Below are positions 1 to 5,978 of a stretch of DNA of 14,426 nt, piece by piece (the stretch's first letter is position 1; the number at the start of each line of letters is the position of its first letter). Location: positions 1-14,426 of the forward strand of contig JAMCWS010000270.1 of assembly GCA_023480605.1 (NCBI GenBank). Direction: 5' to 3'. Below the pieces are notes generated by a model that was not told the origin of the DNA, did no database searches, and worked only from the letters and a program-made list of their open reading frames with translations. The translations under genes and the position numbers were made by a program. This DNA is from a bacterium. GTDB lineage: Bacteria > Sumerlaeota > Sumerlaeia > MVZB01.

Positions 1-315
1 AAACCTTCCGCCATTTCTGGCGCTATGTCTATCCGGCCAACGCCCGCAAGTTTTTCAAGGACTGGTACTTCTGGGCGACGCACAGCCGCCTGGCGCCGAT
101 CATCGACGTGGCCCGCATGTTCAACCGGCATCTGGAGCGGATCCTCTCGTTCTTTAGGCTCGGGGCCACCAACTCGATCGCCGAGGGCATCAACAACAAA
201 ATCCAGACCATCAAGAAAAAAGCCTACGGCTTCCGCAACGTGCAACGGTTCATCAATGCGATCTATTTCCACTGTGGAGGCCTTGAACTCTATCCACTAT
301 AATTCCGGAAGAGGC
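1..315 (+). mobile_element. Right end of an ISL3-like insertion sequence
   Basis: The transposase stop codon runs directly into AATTCCGGAAGAGGC (301-315). Read outward on the other strand this is GCCTCTTCCGGAATT, which resembles the terminal inverted repeats of ISL3-family elements. The left end and any target-site duplication (usually 8 bp in this family; it would be AACGTAAT at 316-323) lie outside the window, so the exact boundary is inferred. Confidence 0.6.
3..302 (+). CDS. ISL3-family transposase, C-terminal part (5' end outside window)
   Basis: This is the last ~99 residues of a DDE transposase of the ISL3 type, which catalyses cut-and-paste movement of its insertion sequence. The frame is open from the first bases, so the gene begins to the left. 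The tail holds the family's hallmark block: an aromatic WYFWATHSRLAPI segment, then ERILSFF, then TNSIAEGINNKIQTIKKKA, then YGFRNVQRF. This surrounds the final catalytic Glu (in AEGINNKIQ). It ends at a TAA immediately before a terminal repeat, the normal layout of an IS right end. Family assignment is by recognition of these conserved blocks. Whether the copy is intact cannot be judged from this fragment. Confidence 0.87.
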   Translation, partial: TFRHFWRYVYPANARKFFKDWYFWATHSRLAPIIDVARMFNRHLERILSFFRLGATNSIAEGINNKIQTIKKKAYGFRNVQRFINAIYFHCGGLELYPL

Positions 316-335
316 AACGTAATTATTTACGAAGT

Positions 336-394
336 GGCGGGCAACGGCGCGGCCTTATAACCCGACCGGCCCGGCTCCCTACCGGGTGCCCGCC
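336..394. repeat. Inverted repeat upstream of the orphan gene
   Basis: GGCGGGCA (336-343) and TGCCCGCC (387-394) are perfect 8-bp inverted arms. They enclose a smaller hairpin, CCCGG (370-374) with CCGGG (382-386). Only a short TGTTT follows, so it is at most a weak terminator. It could instead be a leader structure for the gene at 434. No function is assigned. Confidence 0.4.
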
Positions 395-433
395 TGTTTA
401 CCATAGGGACGCTATCCAAGGGAGGTAGCAATC

Positions 434-1213
434 ATGGCCCGAACTAAATCCGATAGTATTGCCTCTTTTGTAGATGACGAATTCCCATATTTAGTTAGTG
501 ATCCCAACGACCCACGCGTCATTCGTACTATCACAAAGTCCAAGCAGATACTTGGCGTCTGTCTAACTGAACTTGATCGAGCGTTCGCTCGCAATCCCAA
601 TAAACCAGAAGATTCAATATACCGATCCGAGCTACCAGAGGCACAGCGCGAACTATTGCTAAGTGCGATGCCACTTGACGAATTATTATACCTATCGGAA
701 AAACATGGCGCGCACGATCCTGAGATAAACAGGGAATTAAAAAGGCGATGGTTTTTCATCAAGATTCATTTGCGTAATATACCAGCTATATTAGAGCAAA
801 TGGAAAACCTAAAGAATGCGAAAAAGGAACACATCGAGGCCCGGCGAAAAACGTTGAGCTACATTCCCAAACGACCCAAAGGCGGTAGTGCACTCAAAAA
901 GGCCATCGACGGCTTTTTCTGGCCGGGCATGCTGATAGGCAAACCGATTGAGGCTCAAGTATCCACTATAAGATGGTTTGATTGCTATAGCGTCGAAGAG
1001 CACCAACGCCAATTTCTTCGCGCCCTGGCAAAGGTCGTTTCTCTAATGCGCCTACCTTTATCACAAGACGCGTTTGTTGCTATGGCAAGTGAAATCCTGA
1101 GTGAGGGAATGAATATCGATATTGAACCTTGTACCCTCAAAGAACGGATTCACAAAAACAAAGACCTCCGCGAGTGCGTCAATCTCGCCATTGATGGCAG
1201 CGAACGATTTTAG
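434..1213 (+). CDS. Hypothetical protein, 259 aa, AT-rich orphan
   Basis: I do not recognise this protein. The start is well supported: AAGGAGGT (418-425) lies 8 bases before the ATG. It is soluble-looking and strongly charged, with no signal peptide, membrane segment or obvious catalytic motif. A basic, probably helical stretch around residues 120-150 (ILEQMENLKNAKKEHIEARRK) sits in the middle, and several Leu-rich helices lie near residues 60-90. The base composition is visibly more AT-rich than the genes on either side (codons such as TTA, ATA, AAA), suggesting separate acquisition. It lies between the insertion sequence and the regulatory/replication block, about 100 bases upstream of the HTH gene, so it could be cargo or an early gene of the element. 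No function is proposed. Confidence 0.8.
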   Translation: MARTKSDSIASFVDDEFPYLVSDPNDPRVIRTITKSKQILGVCLTELDRAFARNPNKPEDSIYRSELPEAQRELLLSAMPLDELLYLSEKHGAHDPEINRELKRRWFFIKIHLRNIPAILEQMENLKNAKKEHIEARRKTLSYIPKRPKGGSALKKAIDGFFWPGMLIGKPIEAQVSTIRWFDCYSVEEHQRQFLRALAKVVSLMRLPLSQDAFVAMASEILSEGMNIDIEPCTLKERIHKNKDLRECVNLAIDGSERF

Positions 1214-1273
1214 ACGCGTTTTTTTCCGAAATCTCCCCTAAAGATAACAACATCGTCGATTAACCTTGTTTCA

Positions 1274-1288
1274 GGCACAGTCAGTGCC
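1274..1288. promoter_or_regulatory. Small inverted repeat upstream of the HTH gene (possible operator)
   Basis: GGCAC (1274-1278) and GTGCC (1284-1288) are perfect inverted arms around AGTCA, 22 bases before the start of the HTH gene. Such a dyad next to a small DNA-binding protein gene could be its operator. The arms are short, so chance is a real alternative. Confidence 0.25.
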
Positions 1289-1310
1289 ACGAAACTTTGG
1301 GAGGTTGACG

Positions 1311-1544
1311 ATGATGGACGAGGGTAACATTTCAATCGGCGAAGCGGCCGTGGCGGACTGCCTGTTGGATAGCGAAAGCCTGGGCCGTCTACTGGGCATG
1401 AGTCGAGCGTCAATCCGGGTCGCGCTCTGTCGCGGGCGCTTTCCGCTCAAGCCGATCCGAATCGGCCGCCGGTTGCGGTGGCGCGCCAGCGTGATCAGGA
1501 ATTGGCTCGACTCCCAATCGGCCGACGCGGCCGGTGGGCGGTGA
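1311..1544 (+). CDS. AlpA/excisionase-like helix-turn-helix protein, 77 aa
   Basis: This is a short protein with a MerR/AlpA-like winged helix. The helix-turn-helix is at about residues 22-42 (ESLGRLLGMSRASIRVAL, then CRGRFPLKPIRIG), followed by the wing RRLRWRAS and the closing helix VIRNWLDSQ at 60-69. Proteins of this kind act as excisionases or as activators and repressors of early genes in islands, P4-like satellites and prophages. The ATG at 1311 is chosen because GGAGG (1300-1304) lies 6 bases upstream. A second ATG follows directly at 1314. Its stop overlaps the next reading frame, so it is probably co-transcribed with the TopoVI-A-like gene. The fold call rests on the HTH plus wing pattern; the DNA target and regulatory sign are unknown. 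Confidence 0.75.
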   Translation: MMDEGNISIGEAAVADCLLDSESLGRLLGMSRASIRVALCRGRFPLKPIRIGRRLRWRASVIRNWLDSQSADAAGGR

Positions 1545-1549
1545 ATGCC

Positions 1550-2431
1550 ATGGTGACGGCCACTTATGGGGCATGCCCGATAAAGCGCGTTCGACGCTCG
1601 AAATGTGAAATGGAGGCGCTCAGGACTGCGATCTACGCCACCCTTGAGGCTGACCACCCTATGACGTGTCGCCAGTTGTATTATCGGGAGGTCTCAGATG
1701 GCCGGATCGAAAAAACCGAAAAAGCCTATCAGGGTGTGGTCGTTCGCTTACTTGGCCAGATGCGCCTAGCAGGCGATATTCCTTTTGGGTGGATTGCAGA
1801 CTCTACCCGGTGGCAACGACGGCCGGTGACGTGGGACTCGATGGAGCAGGCTTTACGTATCACAGCGGAGACTTACGCCCGCGACCTTTGGCAGAATCAA
1901 CAGCATTATGTTGAAGTCTGGTGCGAGAAAGACGCGCTGGCGGGCGTGTTCTACGAGGTGACCGAAAAATTCCATGTGCCGTTGATGGTGAGTCGTGGCT
2001 ATTCATCATTAAGCTATCTATTCGAGGCCGGCCGGGCCATCGACGCCGGCCGGAAGGATGCGTTCATTTATTTTTTCGGCGACCTGGACCCTTCGGGTTT
2101 GGATATCACAAGGAACGTCGAAAAAAGACTGCGGCAATTTGCGCCACGCTCCGCAATACATTTCGAGCGGGTCGCGGTGACGCGCGACCAGGTCGAGCAA
2201 TACAATCTACTTACTCGACCCACAAAATCTTCTGATAGTCGCAGTAAAGCATTCTCAGGCGAATCGGTTGAGGTAGATGCCCTGCCGCCGGCGATATTAA
2301 AAACACTGGTCGCAAACTGTATTACTCAGCATATCGACCCGGTGGCCCTGGTTAAATTGCATGATATTGAATCCATGGAGCGCGTTACATTCGAGCAGTT
2401 CGCGAAAGCCTTCAAGGGAGGCGGCCGATGA
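1550..2431 (+). CDS. Spo11/TopoVI-A-like TOPRIM protein without a B subunit (Mini-A type)
   Basis: This 293-aa protein has the two-domain plan of the DNA-cleaving A subunit of type IIB topoisomerases. An N-terminal winged-helix (CAP-like) domain carries CRQLYYREV (residues 40-48), where Tyr45 aligns with the catalytic tyrosine of Spo11/TopoVI-A (pattern RDIYY). A TOPRIM domain follows, with the metal-binding Glu126 in VWCEKDAL and the DxD pair Asp178/Asp180 in FFGDLDPSG. Conserved tails FERVAVT and LTRPTKSSDSRSK come after. No ATPase (TopoVI-B/GHKL) gene is adjacent. Stand-alone relatives in mobile elements have, to my knowledge, been called Mini-A; their activity is poorly known. It may act in replication or recombination of the element. 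The start is uncertain: GTG 1541 overlaps the preceding stop, ATG 1550 is used here, and 1610 is also possible. It overlaps the next gene by ATGA. Confidence 0.78.
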   Translation: MVTATYGACPIKRVRRSKCEMEALRTAIYATLEADHPMTCRQLYYREVSDGRIEKTEKAYQGVVVRLLGQMRLAGDIPFGWIADSTRWQRRPVTWDSMEQALRITAETYARDLWQNQQHYVEVWCEKDALAGVFYEVTEKFHVPLMVSRGYSSLSYLFEAGRAIDAGRKDAFIYFFGDLDPSGLDITRNVEKRLRQFAPRSAIHFERVAVTRDQVEQYNLLTRPTKSSDSRSKAFSGESVEVDALPPAILKTLVANCITQHIDPVALVKLHDIESMERVTFEQFAKAFKGGGR

Positions 2432-3195
2432 CCGCCCCCGCCGCTCACCACGTTGTGCCAGACAATTTACGAGACTACCGAGTCTCACGTGAAAACCCAT
2501 GTGGTATCTGCGGAAAGCATGACTGGTGCTTATGCCAACCTGGAGTATGGGCAATTTGCCAGCGGGTCGAGTCCGAACATCGCTGGGGCGAGGCGGGATG
2601 GTTTCACCGGCTCGACGGCAATGAACACACTAATCGACGGCCAGCGACGCGGCCGCTACCATCCACACCGAAATCCTACCATCGCCCCCAGGCTGAACCA
2701 TCGGCGATCTATCACTATAACACGCCCTATGGAGATCCGCATTACCGTAAACTGCGTTACAATAAGGGCGTGCTCAATCCCGAACGCAAGGTATGTTTGT
2801 TTGAGGTATACCGAGATGGTGAGTGGATCGGTGGGCGCGGGTGCATGACGGGCGTCGAGCGAGTTATCTATCGCGTCGAACAGATACCTTTTTACGATTC
2901 GATTTTTGTGGTCGAAGGGGAAAAATGTTGTGATCTTTTGTGGGACTTCGGAATCCTCGCGGTTTGCAATGATGACGGGGCGAAGCACTGGCGGAGAGAG
3001 TATAGTCAAGCTCTTGCGGGCAAGGTGGTTACGATTTTGCCTGATAACGACCCCGACGGTCGCGCCCACGCGGATCTGGTCGCGCGATCATTATTCGGTA
3101 TCGCGAAGAGTATCAAAATTGTGTCGCTACCGGGTCTCGGACTCAAGGGCGACGTTTACGATTGGATCATGGCGAGTGGAGGTAGCATATCGTGA
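2428..3195 (+). CDS. Zinc-ribbon TOPRIM primase-like protein, 255 aa
   Basis: This looks like a small phage-type DNA primase that would lay RNA primers for element replication. The N-terminus has a cysteine cluster fitting a zinc ribbon: Cys25, Cys28, Cys34, Cys36 and Cys44 (CGICGKHDWCLC, then WAICQR). Residues 93-155 form a beta-rich middle with YRKLRY and IGGRGCMTGVERVIYR. The TOPRIM core has Glu163 in FVVEGEKCCD and the Asp206/Asp208 pair in ILPDNDPDG. It ends with GDVYDWIMA, a segment usual in phage primases of this layout. GGGAGG (2416-2421) precedes the ATG, which overlaps the previous stop. Its own stop overlaps the GTG of the helicase gene, so primase and helicase are translationally coupled. 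Primase activity is inferred from the domains; a catalytically different TOPRIM role cannot be excluded. Confidence 0.77.
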   Translation: MTAPAAHHVVPDNLRDYRVSRENPCGICGKHDWCLCQPGVWAICQRVESEHRWGEAGWFHRLDGNEHTNRRPATRPLPSTPKSYHRPQAEPSAIYHYNTPYGDPHYRKLRYNKGVLNPERKVCLFEVYRDGEWIGGRGCMTGVERVIYRVEQIPFYDSIFVVEGEKCCDLLWDFGILAVCNDDGAKHWRREYSQALAGKVVTILPDNDPDGRAHADLVARSLFGIAKSIKIVSLPGLGLKGDVYDWIMASGGSIS

Positions 3196-4214
3196 ACGAC
3201 GATGCGAAACTATTGGATATCATGGACGCCACGCCGGAATATAGTCCGCCACACGACGCGAAATCTAAGGGACCACAAATTGTTACCGCTGCCAGTCTGG
3301 GAGAAACGACCTTCCCCGACCTGCGCGTCATCGTCGACGGCATTTTGACCGAAGGTTTGTTTATGGTTTGTGGCCGGCCGAAGCGGGGTAAATCATGGCT
3401 CCTATTCCTGCTCGCCGTTATGGTCGCGCTGGGGCGTTCCCTGTGGGGCAAATACGCGACATCCGGGGGCGACGTTCTCCTGCTATGCCTGGAGGATTCC
3501 CCGCGCCGCGTCAACAGTCGGCTCGACATCATTGGCCTGGGCAAACCCGCCACGCTACATTTCGCGTTCCAGTGGAAAAGGCTCAACGACGGCGGTTTGG
3601 CGGATCTTGACAAGTGGTGTAGTGAGCACCAGGGGGCGCTGGTGGTGATCGACACCATCGGCCGCATTAAGCCCCCGACGCCACGCGGCGAGGATGCTTA
3701 CGAGCACGGCGTTGCCATCGGGGCCGCCCTTCAGGCTATCGCCCTACGGCACCATGTCTGTATCGTTTGCGTTCACCACACGCGCAAGAGTCAGGCCGAC
3801 AACATCTTCGATACGATCCTTGGGGAGTCGGGCTTGCCGGCCGCGGCGGACGGCCTGATCGTGCTCACCCGCAAGGGGCGTAAGGGTGAACTGCACGTCA
3901 CAGGTCGGGATATCGCCGAACTGCGCTTGAAACTCGGCTTTGAAGGTGGACTGTGGTCATACATCGGTGAACTTGATGACGAAGACGATGATGATGATCC
4001 AATCGAGAGGGCGCAGGACTTCTTGACGGAGTTTCTCACCCCCGGCGCGATGGAGTCTGAAAGGATCTTCGAGGAAGGTGAGGCGCGCGGTATCAAGCGG
4101 GCAACGCTCTATAACGCTAAGAAACGTATGAACATCAAAGCTAAGCCCGGAGGTTTCCGAGGTGGGTGGACGTGGATGCTGCCCGAAGGATTTTGTAAAG
4201 CACAAAACCCGTAA
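3192..4214 (+). CDS. RepA-like AAA/RecA-fold replicative helicase with C-terminal winged helix
   Basis: This 340-aa RecA-fold ATPase is of the RepA/AAA_25 kind, related to hexameric helicases that unwind plasmid and satellite DNA. Walker A is GRPKRGKS (residues 61-68). LLCLEDS (97-103) follows, Walker B is LVVIDTIGR (150-158), and VCVHHTRKS (192-200) is the motif 3-like polar strand. An acidic run DDEDDDDD (262-269) links to a C-terminal domain (272-333) with a winged-helix look (GIKRATLYNAKKRM, then GGWTWMLP), possibly for origin or primase contacts. GTG at 3192 is the start, with GGAGGT at 3178-3183. The gene overlaps the primase gene, and the 9-bp repeat array starts right after its stop, supporting a replication module. 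RadA/KaiC-like recombination ATPases are the alternative, but the C-terminal domain favours RepA. Confidence 0.85.
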   Translation: MNDDAKLLDIMDATPEYSPPHDAKSKGPQIVTAASLGETTFPDLRVIVDGILTEGLFMVCGRPKRGKSWLLFLLAVMVALGRSLWGKYATSGGDVLLLCLEDSPRRVNSRLDIIGLGKPATLHFAFQWKRLNDGGLADLDKWCSEHQGALVVIDTIGRIKPPTPRGEDAYEHGVAIGAALQAIALRHHVCIVCVHHTRKSQADNIFDTILGESGLPAAADGLIVLTRKGRKGELHVTGRDIAELRLKLGFEGGLWSYIGELDDEDDDDDPIERAQDFLTEFLTPGAMESERIFEEGEARGIKRATLYNAKKRMNIKAKPGGFRGGWTWMLPEGFCKAQNP

Positions 4215-4220
4215 AAACAC

Positions 4221-4364
4221 AAAAAGTCTAGAAAGTCTAGAAAGTCTGTATGATTGCACAAAACACACACTTTTTCAATAAGTCTAGAAAGTCTGGCAAA
4301 AGTCCTTATTTTCCCAGACTTTACAGACTTCCTAGACTTTACAGACTTTCTAGACTTTTTGACT
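4221..4364. repeat. Array of 9-bp repeats in two orientations (candidate replication origin)
   Basis: The core AGTCT occurs at 4225, 4234 and 4243, and again at 4281 and 4290. Its complement AGACT occurs at 4316, 4325, 4334, 4343 and 4352, and a variant TGACT at 4360. Within each block the spacing is exactly 9 bp (8 for the last variant). AAGTCTAGAAAGTCTG (4280-4295) is the perfect reverse complement of 4342-4357. The stretch is strongly AT-rich inside a GC-rich genome, non-coding, and lies directly downstream of primase-like and RepA-like genes. Iterons plus an AT-rich zone beside a helicase gene are the usual build of a plasmid or satellite origin. The origin function is inferred; a large cruciform or autoregulatory site is the alternative. 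Confidence 0.6.
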
Positions 4365-4387
4365 TTTTCTGATTTGGAGTCACTGAC

Positions 4388-4585
4388 ATGAAAAAGCGTG
4401 ATCGGAAGCCCTGGACCCCGCCCCGCCACCCGAGCGGCGAGGTCGATTACGAGCATTTCACCCCGCGCGACTGGCGGGAATACGAACGGCACTTCCGGGG
4501 CGTCGTGGGCCAGCTCAAGGCGGCCGGATTGCCGGTGTTTGTGGTCAACGTCGAGCACGATGACTTGACGCACGAACTGAACTAG
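4388..4585 (+). CDS. Small hypothetical protein, 65 aa
   Basis: I do not recognise this protein. It begins with a basic, proline-rich segment (MKKRDRKPWTPPRHP), followed by an acidic/aromatic helix region (EHFTPRDWREYERHFRGVV, residues 22-40) and an amphipathic strand-like end (LPVFVVNVEHDD). GGAG (4376-4379) precedes the ATG at reasonable spacing. It is the first gene after the 9-bp repeat array, whose repeats extend to within 25 bases of the start, so proteins bound to the array could affect its expression. Its size and position suit an accessory gene of the element. Confidence 0.6.
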   Translation: MKKRDRKPWTPPRHPSGEVDYEHFTPRDWREYERHFRGVVGQLKAAGLPVFVVNVEHDDLTHELN

Positions 4586-4623
4586 CGAGCAACACCAGAG
4601 ATTCCGGGCGGCCTGCGCCGAAG

Positions 4624-4785
4624 ATGCCCGCCAAGGCCGCCAGACGCGCACAGGAGACCCCGGCGGCCTGCGCTCTGCCCGTCGAGCGGGTCGAGCGCAA
4701 GGTGGCTGAAGAAATGCGATACGTGACCGTGGCGGGCGGATCGGCAAGCGAGGCGATGCTTGATATGGGTGGAGCAAAGAGATGA
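4624..4785 (+). CDS. Possible small hypothetical protein, 53 aa
   Basis: An open frame between the 65-aa gene and the 140-aa gene starts with MPAKAARRAQET and ends with MLDMGGAKR. Its stop overlaps the next start as ATGA, a pattern common for coupled genes. The N-terminus is basic and Ala-rich, with a short amphipathic helix VERVERKVAEEM (residues 20-31). There is no good ribosome-binding site, and it could be chance in GC-rich DNA. It is listed because otherwise about 200 bases of a tight operon would be empty. Confidence 0.35.
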   Translation: MPAKAARRAQETPAACALPVERVERKVAEEMRYVTVAGGSASEAMLDMGGAKR

Positions 4786-5204
4786 GCACACACAAGGGCA
4801 ATGCCAGAGTCGAATTCTTTCGCGAGTGGCTTCGGCGATTCGGTGTCGCGCCAGTCAATGAAACAGACCTTGCGGCACTCCCCGTCCGCGAGTTCATTGA
4901 AGCGTTTGGTGAACCCATCAACACACGGATCGGTCATTTGCTTCGTTGGCACATTTCGGGCCGACTGGTGCTGATCGACGGCGGCCTTGCGTACTATCTC
5001 GCACAACCCTTCCTGACAAATAGAGACAAAGTGAATTGGTGGCGGCTGATCGACGGCGGGCCGGCTGATCATTTAATCCGGCCGCCACGCAAAGGCGGCG
5101 ACGGCCCGATGCCCCCGGCGGACGGGCAAGGCGAAAAGGGGAACGGGTATGTAAAGTTCAGGGCTTTCGCGCGTGTGACCGTCTCCCAGCCATGTGTGGA
5201 TTAA
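4782..5204 (+). CDS. Hypothetical protein, 140 aa
   Basis: I do not recognise this protein. GGAG (4771-4774) lies 7 bases before the ATG. The first ~85 residues look folded: helix VEFFREWLRRFG (10-21), a stretch LPVREFIEAFG, then the strand-like pair GRLVLIDGGLAYYLA. That gives the feel of a small helical or winged-helix domain. From about residue 90 it becomes Gly/Pro-rich and low in complexity (RPPRKGGDGPMPPADG), with the short segment LIDGG repeated from the first half (residues 63-67 and 89-93). There are no membrane segments. It lies upstream of the small terminase gene, where phages often carry HNH or regulatory genes, but no HNH motif is present. Confidence 0.62.
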   Translation: MSTHKGNARVEFFREWLRRFGVAPVNETDLAALPVREFIEAFGEPINTRIGHLLRWHISGRLVLIDGGLAYYLAQPFLTNRDKVNWWRLIDGGPADHLIRPPRKGGDGPMPPADGQGEKGNGYVKFRAFARVTVSQPCVD

Positions 5205-5245
5205 GACATTTTCGAGACCAAATTTTGATTGCGAGGTATTGAGTC

Positions 5246-5713
5246 ATGACGATTAATGTTGATTTTCCCGGCGAGGTGCCGGACAAGCCCGAGGGACTCA
5301 CCCCGGCACAGCGGCGCGAGTGGGACCTGATAGTTCAGGACTTGAACGATGCTGGAACCCTCAAGCATTGCGACCGGGCGGTGCTGATCCAGTATATCGC
5401 GGCCTGGCGCGCCTGTGAATCGGCGCAGGAGACGCTCGAACGCGAAGGATATACCTTCACCACCCCGACGGCGACGAAAGCCCATCCGGCCGGCGATATC
5501 GCGGTCCGGTTTTCGCGGATCTGTATCGACTGCTTGAACGCGCTCGGTTTGACCCCTGCCGGCCGCCGGCGCTTGCGCCTGGCGGACCGCAAGCCCGTCA
5601 ATGCGAAACTTGAAAGATTTCTGGCCGGCAGCGGCACGAAACACATAGCATCGACGCCGAAGCCCCGCCGGCGGGCGCGGAAGGTAGCGGAGGCGGTAAC
5701 CGATGACGAATGA
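5246..5713 (+). CDS. P27-family phage terminase small subunit
   Basis: This 155-aa protein matches the P27-like small terminase family (Terminase_4), which recognises the packaging site on viral DNA and hands it to the large terminase motor. The family pattern runs in order: KPEGLTPAQRREWDLIVQDL (14-33), the D-A-G-T-L turn, CDRAVLIQYIAAWR (42-55), the helix with EREGYTF, the conserved HPAGD (80-84), and the close ELGLTP-like NALGLTPAGRRRL (98-110). The C-terminus is basic (PKPRRRARK). GAGGT (5233-5237) precedes the ATG. No large terminase is found in the window. In phage satellites a private small terminase can redirect a helper phage's motor to satellite DNA; that role here is inference. Confidence 0.87.
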   Translation: MTINVDFPGEVPDKPEGLTPAQRREWDLIVQDLNDAGTLKHCDRAVLIQYIAAWRACESAQETLEREGYTFTTPTATKAHPAGDIAVRFSRICIDCLNALGLTPAGRRRLRLADRKPVNAKLERFLAGSGTKHIASTPKPRRRARKVAEAVTDDE

Positions 5714-5924
5714 ACACGCTGAGATTCGCGACCTTGAAAGCCGCATTCAGTCATTGCGCGACCGGCTCGACGATAGCGGTATCTTTTGCGGAACCAAGTT
5801 ATCCGTTGACTTGCATCGTCGCCTTTCCATGCTAAAGACGGCACGCGGCAAAGGTAGCAAACAATCGGATTTAATCGCGGAAGCTATAAAGCGCTTGTGC
5901 GACGATGAAAATATAAAAATATAA
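5703..5924 (+). CDS. Ribbon-helix-helix-like DNA-binding protein, 73 aa
   Basis: The N-terminal 25 residues form a short charged helix, probably coiled coil (EIRDLESRIQSLRDRLDD). The rest fits a ribbon-helix-helix (MetJ/Arc) domain: strand GTKLSVDL (30-37), helix HRRLSMLKTARGKG (38-51), turn, helix SDLIAEAIKRLCDD (55-68). Such dimers bind operators through the strand pair and act as repressors or partition-type regulators. The start overlaps the end of the small terminase gene by 11 bases, and GGAGG at 5689-5693 supports it. Lying between the small terminase and the capsid gene, it may control capsid expression. The target is unknown and the fold call rests on the residue pattern alone. Confidence 0.68.
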   Translation: MTNEHAEIRDLESRIQSLRDRLDDSGIFCGTKLSVDLHRRLSMLKTARGKGSKQSDLIAEAIKRLCDDENIKI

Positions 5925-5932
5925 TTGCTTTG

Positions 5933-5961
5933 TATAGCGTTCGGGCGAAGCTATAGTTTTT
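5933..5961 (+). terminator. Hairpin plus T-run in front of the capsid gene (attenuator-like)
   Basis: TATAGC (5933-5938) pairs with GCTATA (5950-5955), extended by TTC/GAA around a GGGC loop, and is followed by G and TTTTT (5957-5961). The capsid ribosome-binding site AGGAGGG starts 4 bases later. The stem is AT-rich, so as a terminator it would be partial. It could limit read-through into the capsid gene or stabilise the capsid mRNA. Confidence 0.4.
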
Positions 5962-5978
5962 GACAGGAGGGTTTCAAC

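Noticed and set aside
361..433. Second copy of the tRNA-Asn 3' end as left attachment site
   Set aside because: The region has short GC matches only (CGGCTCC), not the continuous 15 or more bases expected of an att duplication.
1478..1549. Upstream start for the TopoVI-A-like gene
   Set aside because: It would overlap the HTH gene by 67 bases and add residues that do not belong to the winged-helix domain; GTG 1541 or ATG 1550 fit the coupled arrangement better.
4221..4364. CRISPR array
   Set aside because: Units are 9 bp, occur in both orientations and lack spacers of 25-40 bp; no cas genes are present.
4109..4924. Long minus-strand frame with lysine/serine repeats (KSRKSVKS)
   Set aside because: It is the reverse reading of the 9-bp repeat array plus shadows of the helicase and small genes; no ribosome-binding site and low-complexity content.
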